NCBI GenBank assembly: GCA_031255695.1 | Contig: JAIRSA010000178.1 | Location: 1 to 5,640, forward strand | Origin: Eubacteriales Family XIII. Incertae Sedis bacterium | GTDB taxonomy: Bacteria; Bacillota; Clostridia; Peptostreptococcales; Anaerovoracaceae | DNA: 5,640 nt | Reading direction: 5' to 3' | Part shown: in pieces, positions 1 to 5,640 of the stretch | Numbering within the stretch: the first letter of the stretch is position 1 | How the letters are laid out: each line of letters opens with the position of its first letter | Notes under the pieces: generated by a model | The model's input: the letters and a program-made list of their open reading frames with translations, nothing else | The model's database searches: none | What the model was told of the DNA's origin: nothing | Made by a program: the position numbers and the translations under genes

Positions 1-1
1 C

Positions 2-694
2 CGCAGCCTGAACGTCGATCCGGAGTATTATTTTGAAGTAGAGGCATTCTCCAGCGGCACACCCCGTTACGTGGAAAACACGTTTGAAACGCGGGGCAGA
101 GGCGCTGAACTCGATTTGACAAGACAACCGGCAGGCGGCACTACGAGCACAGACAGAGTAATGACATATGAAACTTACGGTAAAGACGAGGTGTATGTAT
201 TTAACGGCATCACGCCCGGCACCTACACTTTAAAGCACACTTTCGGGGTTGGAATCTGGGGCCCAGAGCTACTGACGGAAGAACAGCTGATAGGTACAGG
301 TACCCAGCCTACAGTCACTGCACTCAACCTGACGCAGTTTGGCATAGGTTCGACCCAATGGGGCACCGTCGAAGTAAGGGTGTACCCGGGTGAGACAAGC
401 GGAAGAATAGAGGTGACCTTCAAATACGACGATGACCCAGGCGACGAGACCCCGGCGACATTCGTCAAGGTGCATTCCTCCGTGCGCAATAGCCTCAGGA
501 TGGGGAAGACGCTGGATCTGAAATGGGAGACGGACGGCACGTCCTATGAGTTCGTCTCAAGCAACCCCGGGGTGGCAAGGGTCGATCATGACGGCCGCGT
601 CACGGCAGTGAGGCCCGGCACTGCGGTCATCACGCTGAGGGCACTGGACAGCAGCGCCCTGGTTTCATCAATGATGCTGACCATAACACCGTAA
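2..694 (+). CDS. C-terminal part of an exported-type multidomain protein ending in a Big_2 domain (5' end outside window)
   Basis: The frame is open from the left edge of the window (codon at 2-4) to TAA at 692-694, so about 230 residues are visible and the start lies upstream. The GTG at 71 is an internal Val codon, not a credible start: it has no ribosome binding site and the frame continues through it. Visible residues 1 to about 145 are rich in Thr, Gly, Val and aromatic residues and look like beta-sandwich structure; I do not recognise this module. Residues about 154-230 form a bacterial Ig-like group 2 (Big_2) domain, shown by the SYEFVSSNPGVARVDHDGRV stretch followed by an RPGTAVITLRA-type strand. 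Known Big_2 domains are surface or secreted modules that mediate binding or spacing. The same domain, almost identical, ends the downstream GH95 gene, so this protein is probably also an exported glycan-active or surface protein. There is no sorting motif or transmembrane segment at the C-terminus. The Big_2 call is firm; the overall function is unknown. Confidence 0.85.
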   Translation, partial: RSLNVDPEYYFEVEAFSSGTPRYVENTFETRGRGAELDLTRQPAGGTTSTDRVMTYETYGKDEVYVFNGITPGTYTLKHTFGVGIWGPELLTEEQLIGTGTQPTVTALNLTQFGIGSTQWGTVEVRVYPGETSGRIEVTFKYDDDPGDETPATFVKVHSSVRNSLRMGKTLDLKWETDGTSYEFVSSNPGVARVDHDGRVTAVRPGTAVITLRALDSSALVSSMMLTITP

Positions 695-790
695 ATATTG
701 CCAGTTGCCAGCCAAGCGACAAACGCGGGCGGCGTGATACGCATAATGCGCATCGCGCCGCCCGCGCCGTTTTTTGCCGCCAAGGCCGCC
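446..790 (+). repeat. Direct repeat copy A: Big_2 coding end + stop + terminator
   Basis: This segment recurs in the same orientation at 4751-5088. Aligning by hand I count 12 substitutions over about 338 aligned bases and one 7-nt insertion here (in the CCAGTTG just after the stop codon). It spans the Big_2 domain of the first gene, TAA, the short spacer and the complete terminator hairpin with its T-run, and similarity stops just after GCCAAGGCCGCC. Upstream of position 446 the two genes are unrelated. This is a long duplicated or homogenised module; no transposase or terminal inverted repeats are seen around it. Confidence 0.95.
724..775 (+). terminator. Intrinsic terminator of the upstream gene
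   Basis: A 15-bp stem pairs 724-738 (CGCGGGCGGCGTGAT) with 752-766 (ATCGCGCCGCCCGCG), with one G:U wobble. The apex CGCATAATGCG can pair further. A run of six T (770-775) follows three bases after the stem. It starts 30 nt past the TAA at 692-694. The same element, with the wobble replaced by a perfect A:T pair, follows the GH95 gene. The structure fits a rho-independent terminator well. Confidence 0.85.
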
Positions 791-954
791 GCCCTATGAT
801 GCCCCGTCTGCTGCGGACGATGACGCTTTCCGGCGCCATAGGCACCTTTACATCAAAAGGCAGGCCGCTGCCGTACATCCCCCGCCCCTGCCGGGCAACA
901 TCTATCAAAATATTACGCAAATTGGTCGGCATTTTACATTCTTTCCGAATAGCA
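776..954. other. Intergenic spacer without recognisable gene
   Basis: Between the terminator of the first gene and the promoter of the GH95 gene I see no supported gene on either strand. Reading frames cross it on both strands but their products have no recognisable domains. Composition shifts from GC-rich (776-900) to AT-richer (900-990) as the promoter is approached. Confidence 0.5.
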
Positions 955-983
955 TTGAATATCGCTATCACCATGAATATAAT
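955..983 (+). promoter_or_regulatory. Sigma-70/sigma-A-type promoter of the GH95 gene
   Basis: A perfect -10 hexamer TATAAT lies at 978-983, with TTGAAT (four of six matches to TTGACA, including the TTGA core) at 955-960. The spacer is exactly 17 nt. It sits in the AT-richer part of the intergenic region, downstream of the previous gene's terminator. Transcription would start near 990, giving a 5' leader of about 128 nt before the ATG at 1118. It was predicted from sequence only, and no operator was identified. Confidence 0.7.
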
Positions 984-995
984 GGGATTGCAATG

Positions 996-1023
996 GCTAT
1001 CCCTGCGTGCGCCGCAGGGCAGC
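996..1023 (+). promoter_or_regulatory. Hairpin in the GH95 5' leader
   Basis: CCCTGCG (1001-1007) pairs perfectly with CGCAGGG (1013-1019) around a 5-nt loop. Beyond a small internal loop, GCT (996-998) can pair with AGC (1021-1023). There is no T-run after it, so it is not an obvious terminator. Being close to the predicted transcript 5' end, it could stabilise the mRNA or act in regulation. Its role is inference. Confidence 0.4.
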
Positions 1024-1048
1024 AAATCTTACCCATCCTATGCCACCT

Positions 1049-1068
1049 GTGGAAAGCGGCTCTTCCAC
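1049..1068 (+). promoter_or_regulatory. Second hairpin in the GH95 5' leader
   Basis: GTGGAA (1049-1054) pairs with TTCCAC (1063-1068) around an 8-nt loop that can close further by AG/CT pairing. CCAC at 1043-1046 could compete for GTGG, so alternative folds are possible. It lies about 40 nt upstream of the ribosome binding site and leaves that site free. No riboswitch consensus was recognised. Confidence 0.3.
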
Positions 1069-1104
1069 GGGCGCACCATCCGGAATATCTTGCGGTATTC
1101 AAAG

Positions 1105-1113
1105 AAAGGAGAG
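1105..1113 (+). promoter_or_regulatory. Ribosome binding site that fixes the GH95 start
   Basis: AAAGGAGAG lies at 1105-1113, with the AGGAG core at 1107-1111 and a 6-nt spacer before the ATG at 1118. This near-perfect Shine-Dalgarno, together with the signal peptide that begins at this ATG, selects 1118 over the in-frame GTG at 1007. Confidence 0.85.
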
Positions 1114-1117
1114 TCCA

Positions 1118-4100
1118 ATGAAAACGAAAGGATTTCGTTCCCGCCCGACCACCGCAGGCACAATCGCCATCATGTGCCTGTGCCTGCTCATCGCATTGGC
1201 CATGCCGTTCGGCGCCACGGCTGCCGACGAGCCTGCGGAGCCGGCCAATCTGTCGCTGAATCCCGACGCGGTGGCCACGGCGTCATTTTCACGTGAGAAC
1301 CAGGGGCATTATGTCAATAATTGCCGCGACGCCAACAATTCCACCCGATGGTCGAGCGACGGCAGCCCCAACGGCAATAACGACTGGGTGCAGATCGACC
1401 TGCAGCAGGCGTACAACATCCATCATGTCGTACTTAGGTGGGAGGCCGCCTATGGCAGCGCCTACAGGATCCAGATCAAGATGGATCCCGAAGATGAATG
1501 GACCGATGTTGTGACCCGCACGAACGGCACCGGGGGTGTCGAGACACTCGAAATATTCCAGAACGCCCGCATCGTGCGCATGCAGGGCGTCACGCCAGCC
1601 ACAAACTACAAATATTCGCTGTGGGAGTTTGAAATCCACGGCACTGAGATCATACCGGAAGTCCCAGTGAACGTGGCCCTTGAAAAGCCCGCGCGCGCTT
1701 CGTCCACCAGCACGGAGAACGACGGCGCCTATGTCCCGGCCAATGCCGTGGACGGCGATCTGGCCACGCGCTGGTCCGCCAACGAGGATGCCGGCAACTG
1801 GATAGACGTGAACCTCGGCGCCCCCTACATAATCAGCCAGGTAGTCATCCACTGGGAGGCCTCATATGCGCGGGGCTATACCATACAGACATCCAACGAC
1901 GGCGAAGCCTGGACGGATGTCTATACCGAAGCAGCCGGGGATGGAGGGATTGACGCCATAGACATATCGCCTGCCGTGACGGCCCGCTGGGTCCGCGTCC
2001 AGGGCGTGGCCAAGAGCGGGGAGTACGGCTACTCCATCTACGAGATCGAGGCCTACGGCATAGTGCCGCCGCCCGATCCTGCCCCCAGATGGCCGGCGTC
2101 CTCTAGCCTGACATTCGGGGACATCACCGCCGACAGCATCACGGCCGTGTGGACCCCCGCCACAGACAACAAGGAAGTGACCGGATACCAGGTGTATGTG
2201 GGTAGCCGGCTCGCGGCCACGCTGGACGGCGCCGCCAGGTCATACACTGCGGCCGGGCTGTCGCCGGGGCGCCCCCATTCCTTCAGCATCATCGCCTTCG
2301 ACGAGAACGAGGCATTGAGCAGCCGCCTGCAAGGCAGCGCAGTGACCGTATACGACAATGCGGCCAAGGCCTTTTCCACCACATATCCGGGCAGCTACAG
2401 CGAATGGACTAACGGCCTGCTTGCCGGCAATGGGAAACTGGGCGCCATAATTTTCGGCGATCCCCTTAATGAGACTGTAGTCTTCAATGACAAGGAATTC
2501 TGGATGGCCAGGACCGAAAGCCGGCCATACCGGACATTCAAGGTCTTCTCCCAGGAAGAGCTGCAGGAGATACGCTCCCTTCTCCTTGCGGGGAGCTGGG
2601 CCGCCGCCAACCGGGCCGCTACGCCAAGCGGCTATTGGCAGGACGGAGGCGAGGGCAGCAAGCATCCGGGATTCAAGATGACGATCGCCATCCCTGAAAA
2701 CGGCCCCGTGTACGACTATGCCAGGGCCACCGACTATTCGTCCGGCACGGTTTCCGTCTATTGGAATGACGAAAAGGGCGACTGGGAACGCACGACATTC
2801 GTTTCGCGCCCCGACAACGTCACGGTGCAGTACCTGCCCGCGCCGGAGGGCGAGACCTTTGACTGCGAAATCGGGCTGTCCGTCGACCCCGGCATGCATC
2901 TCAGCGTCAACGCGGCGCAGAATACAAGCACCGATTTCCTGAACCTGCGCGGCAAATACACCGGGCAGCGCTACAACGCCGGCTACGAAGGCGTCACAAG
3001 GATCATCACCGACGGGCAAAAGGCGGTCGCCGGCAACAACGTGTCTGTCACGGATGCCAGCTACGTGCTGCTGCTCACGCGCACCCAGCGCTATGACGGC
3101 ACATTCTATGAAGGGGGCGTCACTGCCGAGACAGAGTGGGGCAGGGAGCTCATCCAAAGGGATCTGCAGGCCCTGGGCGACACCTACAGCTATAGCCAGC
3201 TCCTGGAACGCCACGTTTCCAACCATAAGGAGATCTTCGACAGGGTGGATCTAGGCTTCGGCGCGTCCATAGCCGAACGCTCCCTGACCAACGAGCAGCT
3301 TCTGGGGATCCAGAGGGGTTCGGGCACGCTCGTGCCGGCCCTGATGGAGCGGCTGTTCTATTCCGGGCGCTACCATCTGATGGCGTCGGGCGGCGCAAAG
3401 GAAGCCCCTGACCTGCTCGGCAACTGGACGGGCGACGCAAACGTCGGCTGGAGCGGATACTATCATCTGGACGCCAACCTCAACCTTCAGATTTCCGGCG
3501 CCAACATAGGCAACATGCCTGAGATAATGGAGGGCTATTATTGGCTCAACGAACAGTGGGTCCCGGGCGAGAGGGATATCGCCAGGGATATGCTGGGCGT
3601 GCGCGGCCTCGTCACCCCAGGCAATGCCCCCTATGGCAGCGACGGGCAGATCTCCGCGCTGAGCTATGACTACCCCTATCAGTACGTCACAGGCGGCATG
3701 TCGTGGCTGCTCTACCCATTCTGGGAATGGTATCAGATCTCTGGCGACAAGGCATTCCTGGAAGAGCATTTCTACCCGATGATCCGCGAGATGGGCGACT
3801 TCTATGAGGACTTCCTCGTCGAGAAGGACGAGAACGGCAAATACATATTCCTAGGCTCCATCTCGCCCGAAAACACGCCCTCCGGCGCGCGCCCCTTGGC
3901 AATAAATTCGATATACGACATATCCGGCGCCAAGTTCGCCCTGGAGAAGCTGATCGAGACGTCCACCCTGCTGGAGAAGGATACGCCAGAGGATATAGCC
4001 AAGTGGCAGGCGATACTCGACGCCCTGCCCCCCTATCTCATCAACAATGCGGGCGCCCTGGCCGAATGGTCCTGGCCCTCGCTGGCAAATTCCAGCAGCT

Positions 4101-4999
4101 ACGGCCACCGCCATTCCAGCGGCATGATGCCCGTGTGGCCGTATAGGGAGATCACGCAGGACTCCGACAGCGCACTGTTCAATGCCGCAGTGGTGGCACA
4201 GCAGAGGAAGGACGCCAATAATTTCAACTTCAACTACGAAAACGCCGGCCACGGCCTGCTGCATGGCGCGCTTATAGCCGCCAACCTGGGCATGTCGGAA
4301 TCGGTCAACAACAAGCTGCTGAGGATGGCCAGCAGGGACTACTATTACAACAGCCTCTCGACAGCGCACTATAATAACTACGGGACATTCGCCGCCGATG
4401 TGGTCAACTCCCTCCCGACCATACTGATGGAGATGCTGGCGCAGAGCGACGTAGGCAGGCTTGAGCTGCTGCCGGCCCTGCCGGAAACCCTATCGAAGGG
4501 GTCCATCTCCGGCATGCTCGGAAGGAGCCGCTTCAAGATCGACGATCTCACGTGGGATATGGAGAACAAGACGGTGGATGTCAAGATCACGTCGGACATC
4601 GATCAGACATTGACCCTTATCCAGCGTGAGGGGATTATCAAGATCGACGGGGATGCGGATATAGCCGCCAGCCCCCTGGGCAATATAGCCCGGCTGGTGT
4701 CCCTTGAGGCGGGCGAGCCCGCAAGCCTGCACCTCGTGCTGACAGGCGGTGAGGCCCCGACGACATTCGTCAAGGTGCATTCCTCCGTGCGCAATAGCCT
4801 CAGGACAGGGAAGACGCTGGACCTGCAATGGGAGACGGACGGCACGTCCTATGAGTTCGTCTCAAGCAACCCCGGAGTGGCAAGGGTCGATCATGACGGC
4901 CGCGTCACGGCATTGAGGCCCGGCACTGCGGTCATCACGCTGAGGGCACTGGACAACAGCGCCATGGTTTCATCAATGATGCTGACCATAACACCGTAA
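1118..4999 (+). CDS. Secreted GH95-type glycoside hydrolase with two F5/8-type C domains, FN3 and a C-terminal Big_2 domain
   Basis: The 1293-residue protein belongs to the GH95 type, whose characterised members are inverting alpha-L-fucosidases (1,2-linkages) and alpha-L-galactosidases. Start: the ATG at 1118 has AAAGGAG 6 nt upstream, and the Sec signal peptide begins there (basic residues 2-9, hydrophobic core about 15-28, ATAA|D cleavage near 35-36). Domains: F5/8-type C 44-177 and 184-316 (TRWSS/TRWSA, WE-A-Y motifs), FN3 about 320-412, GH95 N-terminal beta-sandwich about 416-690 (GNGKLGAIIFG at 437-447, FNDKEFW at 456-462), (alpha/alpha)6 barrel about 700-1115, C-terminal beta domain from LLPALPE (1117-1123), Big_2 1217-1293. 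Active site by motif alignment: E918 in SPEN is the general-acid candidate, D1094 in FAAD aligns with the base Asp of FQIDGNFG, and H997-R-H matches the family HRH motif. The usual N-x-N appears as D785-A-N787, an odd feature that makes exact substrate uncertain. There is no LPXTG or transmembrane anchor. It likely trims fucosylated host or plant glycans outside the cell (inference). Confidence 0.88.
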   Translation: MKTKGFRSRPTTAGTIAIMCLCLLIALAMPFGATAADEPAEPANLSLNPDAVATASFSRENQGHYVNNCRDANNSTRWSSDGSPNGNNDWVQIDLQQAYNIHHVVLRWEAAYGSAYRIQIKMDPEDEWTDVVTRTNGTGGVETLEIFQNARIVRMQGVTPATNYKYSLWEFEIHGTEIIPEVPVNVALEKPARASSTSTENDGAYVPANAVDGDLATRWSANEDAGNWIDVNLGAPYIISQVVIHWEASYARGYTIQTSNDGEAWTDVYTEAAGDGGIDAIDISPAVTARWVRVQGVAKSGEYGYSIYEIEAYGIVPPPDPAPRWPASSSLTFGDITADSITAVWTPATDNKEVTGYQVYVGSRLAATLDGAARSYTAAGLSPGRPHSFSIIAFDENEALSSRLQGSAVTVYDNAAKAFSTTYPGSYSEWTNGLLAGNGKLGAIIFGDPLNETVVFNDKEFWMARTESRPYRTFKVFSQEELQEIRSLLLAGSWAAANRAATPSGYWQDGGEGSKHPGFKMTIAIPENGPVYDYARATDYSSGTVSVYWNDEKGDWERTTFVSRPDNVTVQYLPAPEGETFDCEIGLSVDPGMHLSVNAAQNTSTDFLNLRGKYTGQRYNAGYEGVTRIITDGQKAVAGNNVSVTDASYVLLLTRTQRYDGTFYEGGVTAETEWGRELIQRDLQALGDTYSYSQLLERHVSNHKEIFDRVDLGFGASIAERSLTNEQLLGIQRGSGTLVPALMERLFYSGRYHLMASGGAKEAPDLLGNWTGDANVGWSGYYHLDANLNLQISGANIGNMPEIMEGYYWLNEQWVPGERDIARDMLGVRGLVTPGNAPYGSDGQISALSYDYPYQYVTGGMSWLLYPFWEWYQISGDKAFLEEHFYPMIREMGDFYEDFLVEKDENGKYIFLGSISPENTPSGARPLAINSIYDISGAKFALEKLIETSTLLEKDTPEDIAKWQAILDALPPYLINNAGALAEWSWPSLANSSSYGHRHSSGMMPVWPYREITQDSDSALFNAAVVAQQRKDANNFNFNYENAGHGLLHGALIAANLGMSESVNNKLLRMASRDYYYNSLSTAHYNNYGTFAADVVNSLPTILMEMLAQSDVGRLELLPALPETLSKGSISGMLGRSRFKIDDLTWDMENKTVDVKITSDIDQTLTLIQREGIIKIDGDADIAASPLGNIARLVSLEAGEPASLHLVLTGGEAPTTFVKVHSSVRNSLRTGKTLDLQWETDGTSYEFVSSNPGVARVDHDGRVTALRPGTAVITLRALDNSAMVSSMMLTITP

Positions 5000-5088
5000 A
5001 TATTGCTAGCCAAGCGACAAACGCGGGCGGCGTGATACGCATAATGCGCATCACGCCGCCCGCGCCGTTTTTTGCCGCCAAGGCCGCC
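4751..5088 (+). repeat. Direct repeat copy B: Big_2 coding end + stop + terminator
   Basis: This is the partner of 446-790. It covers the last 82 codons of the GH95 gene, the TAA, and the terminator to GCCAAGGCCGCC. It lacks the 7 nt found after the stop in copy A. Of the ten substitutions in coding sequence, eight change the amino acid (T/A, A/T, two in one M/T codon, K/Q, V/L, S/N, L/M) and two are silent (GAT/GAC, GGG/GGA). Confidence 0.95.
5022..5073 (+). terminator. Intrinsic terminator of the GH95 gene
   Basis: A perfect 15-bp stem joins 5022-5036 (CGCGGGCGGCGTGAT) and 5050-5064 (ATCACGCCGCCCGCG). The apex CGCATAATGCG can add pairs, and six T follow at 5068-5073. It begins 23 nt after the TAA at 4997-4999. 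On the minus strand the hairpin is followed by only three T (TTTGTC), so it would terminate the convergent amidohydrolase gene weakly at best. Confidence 0.87.
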
Positions 5089-5102
5089 TGGACGCTGCTA
5101 TG

Positions 5103-5141
5103 AAGCGCCCGCTGGCCGCTTTTGGACACCAGGCGCTTTTT
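5103..5141 (+). terminator. Possible second, back-up terminator after the GH95 gene
   Basis: AAGCGCC (5103-5109) pairs with GGCGCTT (5132-5138) across a 22-nt loop. Inside, CTGG (5112-5115) may pair with CCAG (5129-5132) instead of one outer pair. Five T at 5137-5141 close the element. It is weaker than the hairpin at 5022-5073. It lies in the gap between two convergent genes, where a second barrier would reduce read-through into the amidohydrolase gene. Confidence 0.35.
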
Positions 5142-5208
5142 GCCGGACACCGGCCGCATTAGGCGGCGTGTGTGCGGCGCCTGGGGCCTTCGGCGCCGGC
5201 AAACCAGA

Positions 5209-5640
5209 TCAGCCTGTGTACACTGTCTTGCCGGCTATGATGGTTTCCTTGACCTTCAAGGTGGCAGTGGCCTTGTCCATGCCATGCCACGGATGGTCCA
5301 GAACGACGAAATCCGCCGCCTTGCCGGCCGTGATGGAGCCCCTTTCGGATTCTTCGTGCGCGGCCCAGGCGCCGTTTATCGTAAACATCTTCAGCGCCTC
5401 CGCCAGCGGTATGTTCCTGCTCGGATCGGGATTGTCCACACAGGCGTCTATGCCCCTAAGCGGTTCGAGCGGCGTGACGGGGCTGTCGGAGCCGCCGCAT
5501 ATCATCCCGCCGGCGCGGAGGATGCGCGCGAACGGTTCGTTGCGGGAAGCGCCCTCCTTGCCGAATCTCTGCTTGTATACGCTGTCTTCGCCGCTATCCC
5601 ATTCGAGGGTGAACGCGGGCTGCATGGCGAGCGTCAGGCC
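5209..5640 (-). CDS. YtcJ-like metal-dependent amidohydrolase (amidohydrolase family 3), C-terminal part
   Basis: The minus-strand frame runs from the right window edge to a TGA at 5211-5209, so 143 C-terminal residues are visible and the start lies outside. The ATG at 5625 is internal: the preceding codons read GLTLA before MQP, which fits the family's MQP strand. Visible residue D52 in GGSDSPV (codon 5487-5485) corresponds to the conserved metal-site/catalytic Asp at the end of the barrel in amidohydrolase family 3. It is followed by the family-typical TPLEPLRGIDACV stretch. The end RGSITAGKAADFVVLD, with a final IIAGKTVYTG, is the usual C-terminal beta-sandwich return that completes the composite domain around the TIM barrel. 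Members hydrolyse C-N bonds of amide or cyclic amide compounds; most YtcJ-like proteins have no defined substrate. It is convergent with the GH95 gene, separated by 209 nt, so it is not in the same operon. A link to glycan use is not evident. Confidence 0.87.
   Translation of the reverse strand, partial: GLTLAMQPAFTLEWDSGEDSVYKQRFGKEGASRNEPFARILRAGGMICGGSDSPVTPLEPLRGIDACVDNPDPSRNIPLAEALKMFTINGAWAAHEESERGSITAGKAADFVVLDHPWHGMDKATATLKVKETIIAGKTVYTG

Larger units (their letters stand above)
993..1121 (+). other. Possible 42-codon upstream ORF overlapping the GH95 start (ATGA)
   Basis: An ATG at 993 opens a 42-codon frame (MAIPACAAGQQ... to ...FKERRVQ) ending at TGA 1119-1121. That TGA overlaps the GH95 ATG at 1118-1120 in the ATGA arrangement typical of translational coupling. 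The GH95 ribosome binding site lies within its last codons. The frame remains open upstream of 993, so the overlap could be chance. The predicted transcript start near 990 leaves almost no room for a ribosome binding site. The peptide has no recognisable domain and no obvious run of one amino acid like a classical attenuator. I list it as a candidate only. Confidence 0.2.

Noticed and set aside
630..1025. Minus-strand frame across the 695-1117 intergenic region (131 codons), with a GGAAAG-like site before an internal ATG near 932
   Set aside because: It runs through the terminator hairpin and into the 3' end of the first gene, its product has no recognisable family, and a forward promoter occupies the AT-rich part. 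I could not support it as a gene.
1007..1117. In-frame GTG at 1007 as an earlier start for the GH95 gene
   Set aside because: It lacks a Shine-Dalgarno and would bury the signal peptide behind 37 extra residues. The ATG at 1118 has a strong RBS directly upstream and starts the signal peptide correctly.
1172..1186. Lipoprotein signal (Cys residues 20 and 22 in the signal peptide)
   Set aside because: The residues before these Cys do not fit a lipobox and they lie inside the hydrophobic core. An AxA-type cleavage near residues 35-36 fits better.
2240..3226. Long minus-strand open frame (328 codons) antisense to the GH95 gene
   Set aside because: It lies wholly within the GH95 coding sequence, has no recognisable domain, and is the sort of frame that GC-rich codon bias creates opposite a real gene.
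446..5088. The 446-790 and 4751-5088 repeat as the ends of a composite transposon
   Set aside because: The copies encode a Big_2 domain and terminator, not a transposase. I see no terminal inverted repeats or target-site duplications, and the boundaries follow gene structure.
5209..5625. ATG at 5625 (minus) as the start of a short 138-residue protein
   Set aside because: The frame continues to the window edge, and the residues before this Met (GLTLA) fit the amidohydrolase family, so the gene is simply cut by the window.

Overview
This is a GC-rich bacterial window with an accessory carbohydrate-utilisation character. It holds the 3' end of one surface or secreted protein gene, one complete large gene for a secreted multi-domain glycoside hydrolase of the GH95 type (alpha-L-fucosidase/alpha-L-galactosidase family), and the 3' end of a convergent amidohydrolase gene. 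A strong AAAGGAG-type ribosome binding site, a canonical sigma-70/sigma-A-like promoter, intrinsic terminators, and F5/8-type C, FN3 and Big_2 domains on a Sec-exported enzyme suggest a Gram-positive, probably gut or animal-associated anaerobe (Bacillota or Actinomycetota). Frequent AGG (Arg) and ATA (Ile) codons in otherwise GC-rich genes are visible. The phylum assignment is inference.

Layout: 2-694 (+) is the C-terminal part of an exported-type protein ending in a bacterial Ig-like (Big_2) domain, followed by an intrinsic terminator at 724-775. Positions 776-1117 hold a promoter (TTGAAT, 17 nt, TATAAT at 955-983), a leader of about 130 nt with two hairpins and a possible 42-codon upstream ORF, and the RBS of the next gene. 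Positions 1118-4999 (+) encode a 1293-residue enzyme: signal peptide, two F5/8-type C (CBM32-like) domains, FN3, GH95 beta-sandwich and (alpha/alpha)6 barrel, C-terminal beta domain, Big_2. Its terminators lie at 5022-5073 and perhaps 5103-5141. The minus-strand gene at 5209-5640 is the C-terminal part of a YtcJ-like amidohydrolase (amidohydrolase family 3).

The most striking structure is a long direct repeat. The last ~250 coding bases of the first gene (its Big_2 domain), the stop codon and the whole terminator (446-790) recur almost unchanged at the end of the GH95 gene (4751-5088), with 12 substitutions and one 7-nt indel by my hand count. Two proteins with different upstream modules therefore share one C-terminal domain plus terminator cassette. 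A plausible reading is that both are exported glycan-active proteins carrying the same surface-interaction tail, spread by duplication or kept alike by gene conversion.

The second point of interest is the GH95 active site. The general-acid (SPEN) and general-base (aligned FQIDGNFG) positions look conserved, but the first Asn of the family's N-x-N catalytic motif appears to be Asp (D785-A-N787), which makes this a divergent member whose substrate should not be assumed. I see no CRISPR array, tRNA, rRNA or transposase.
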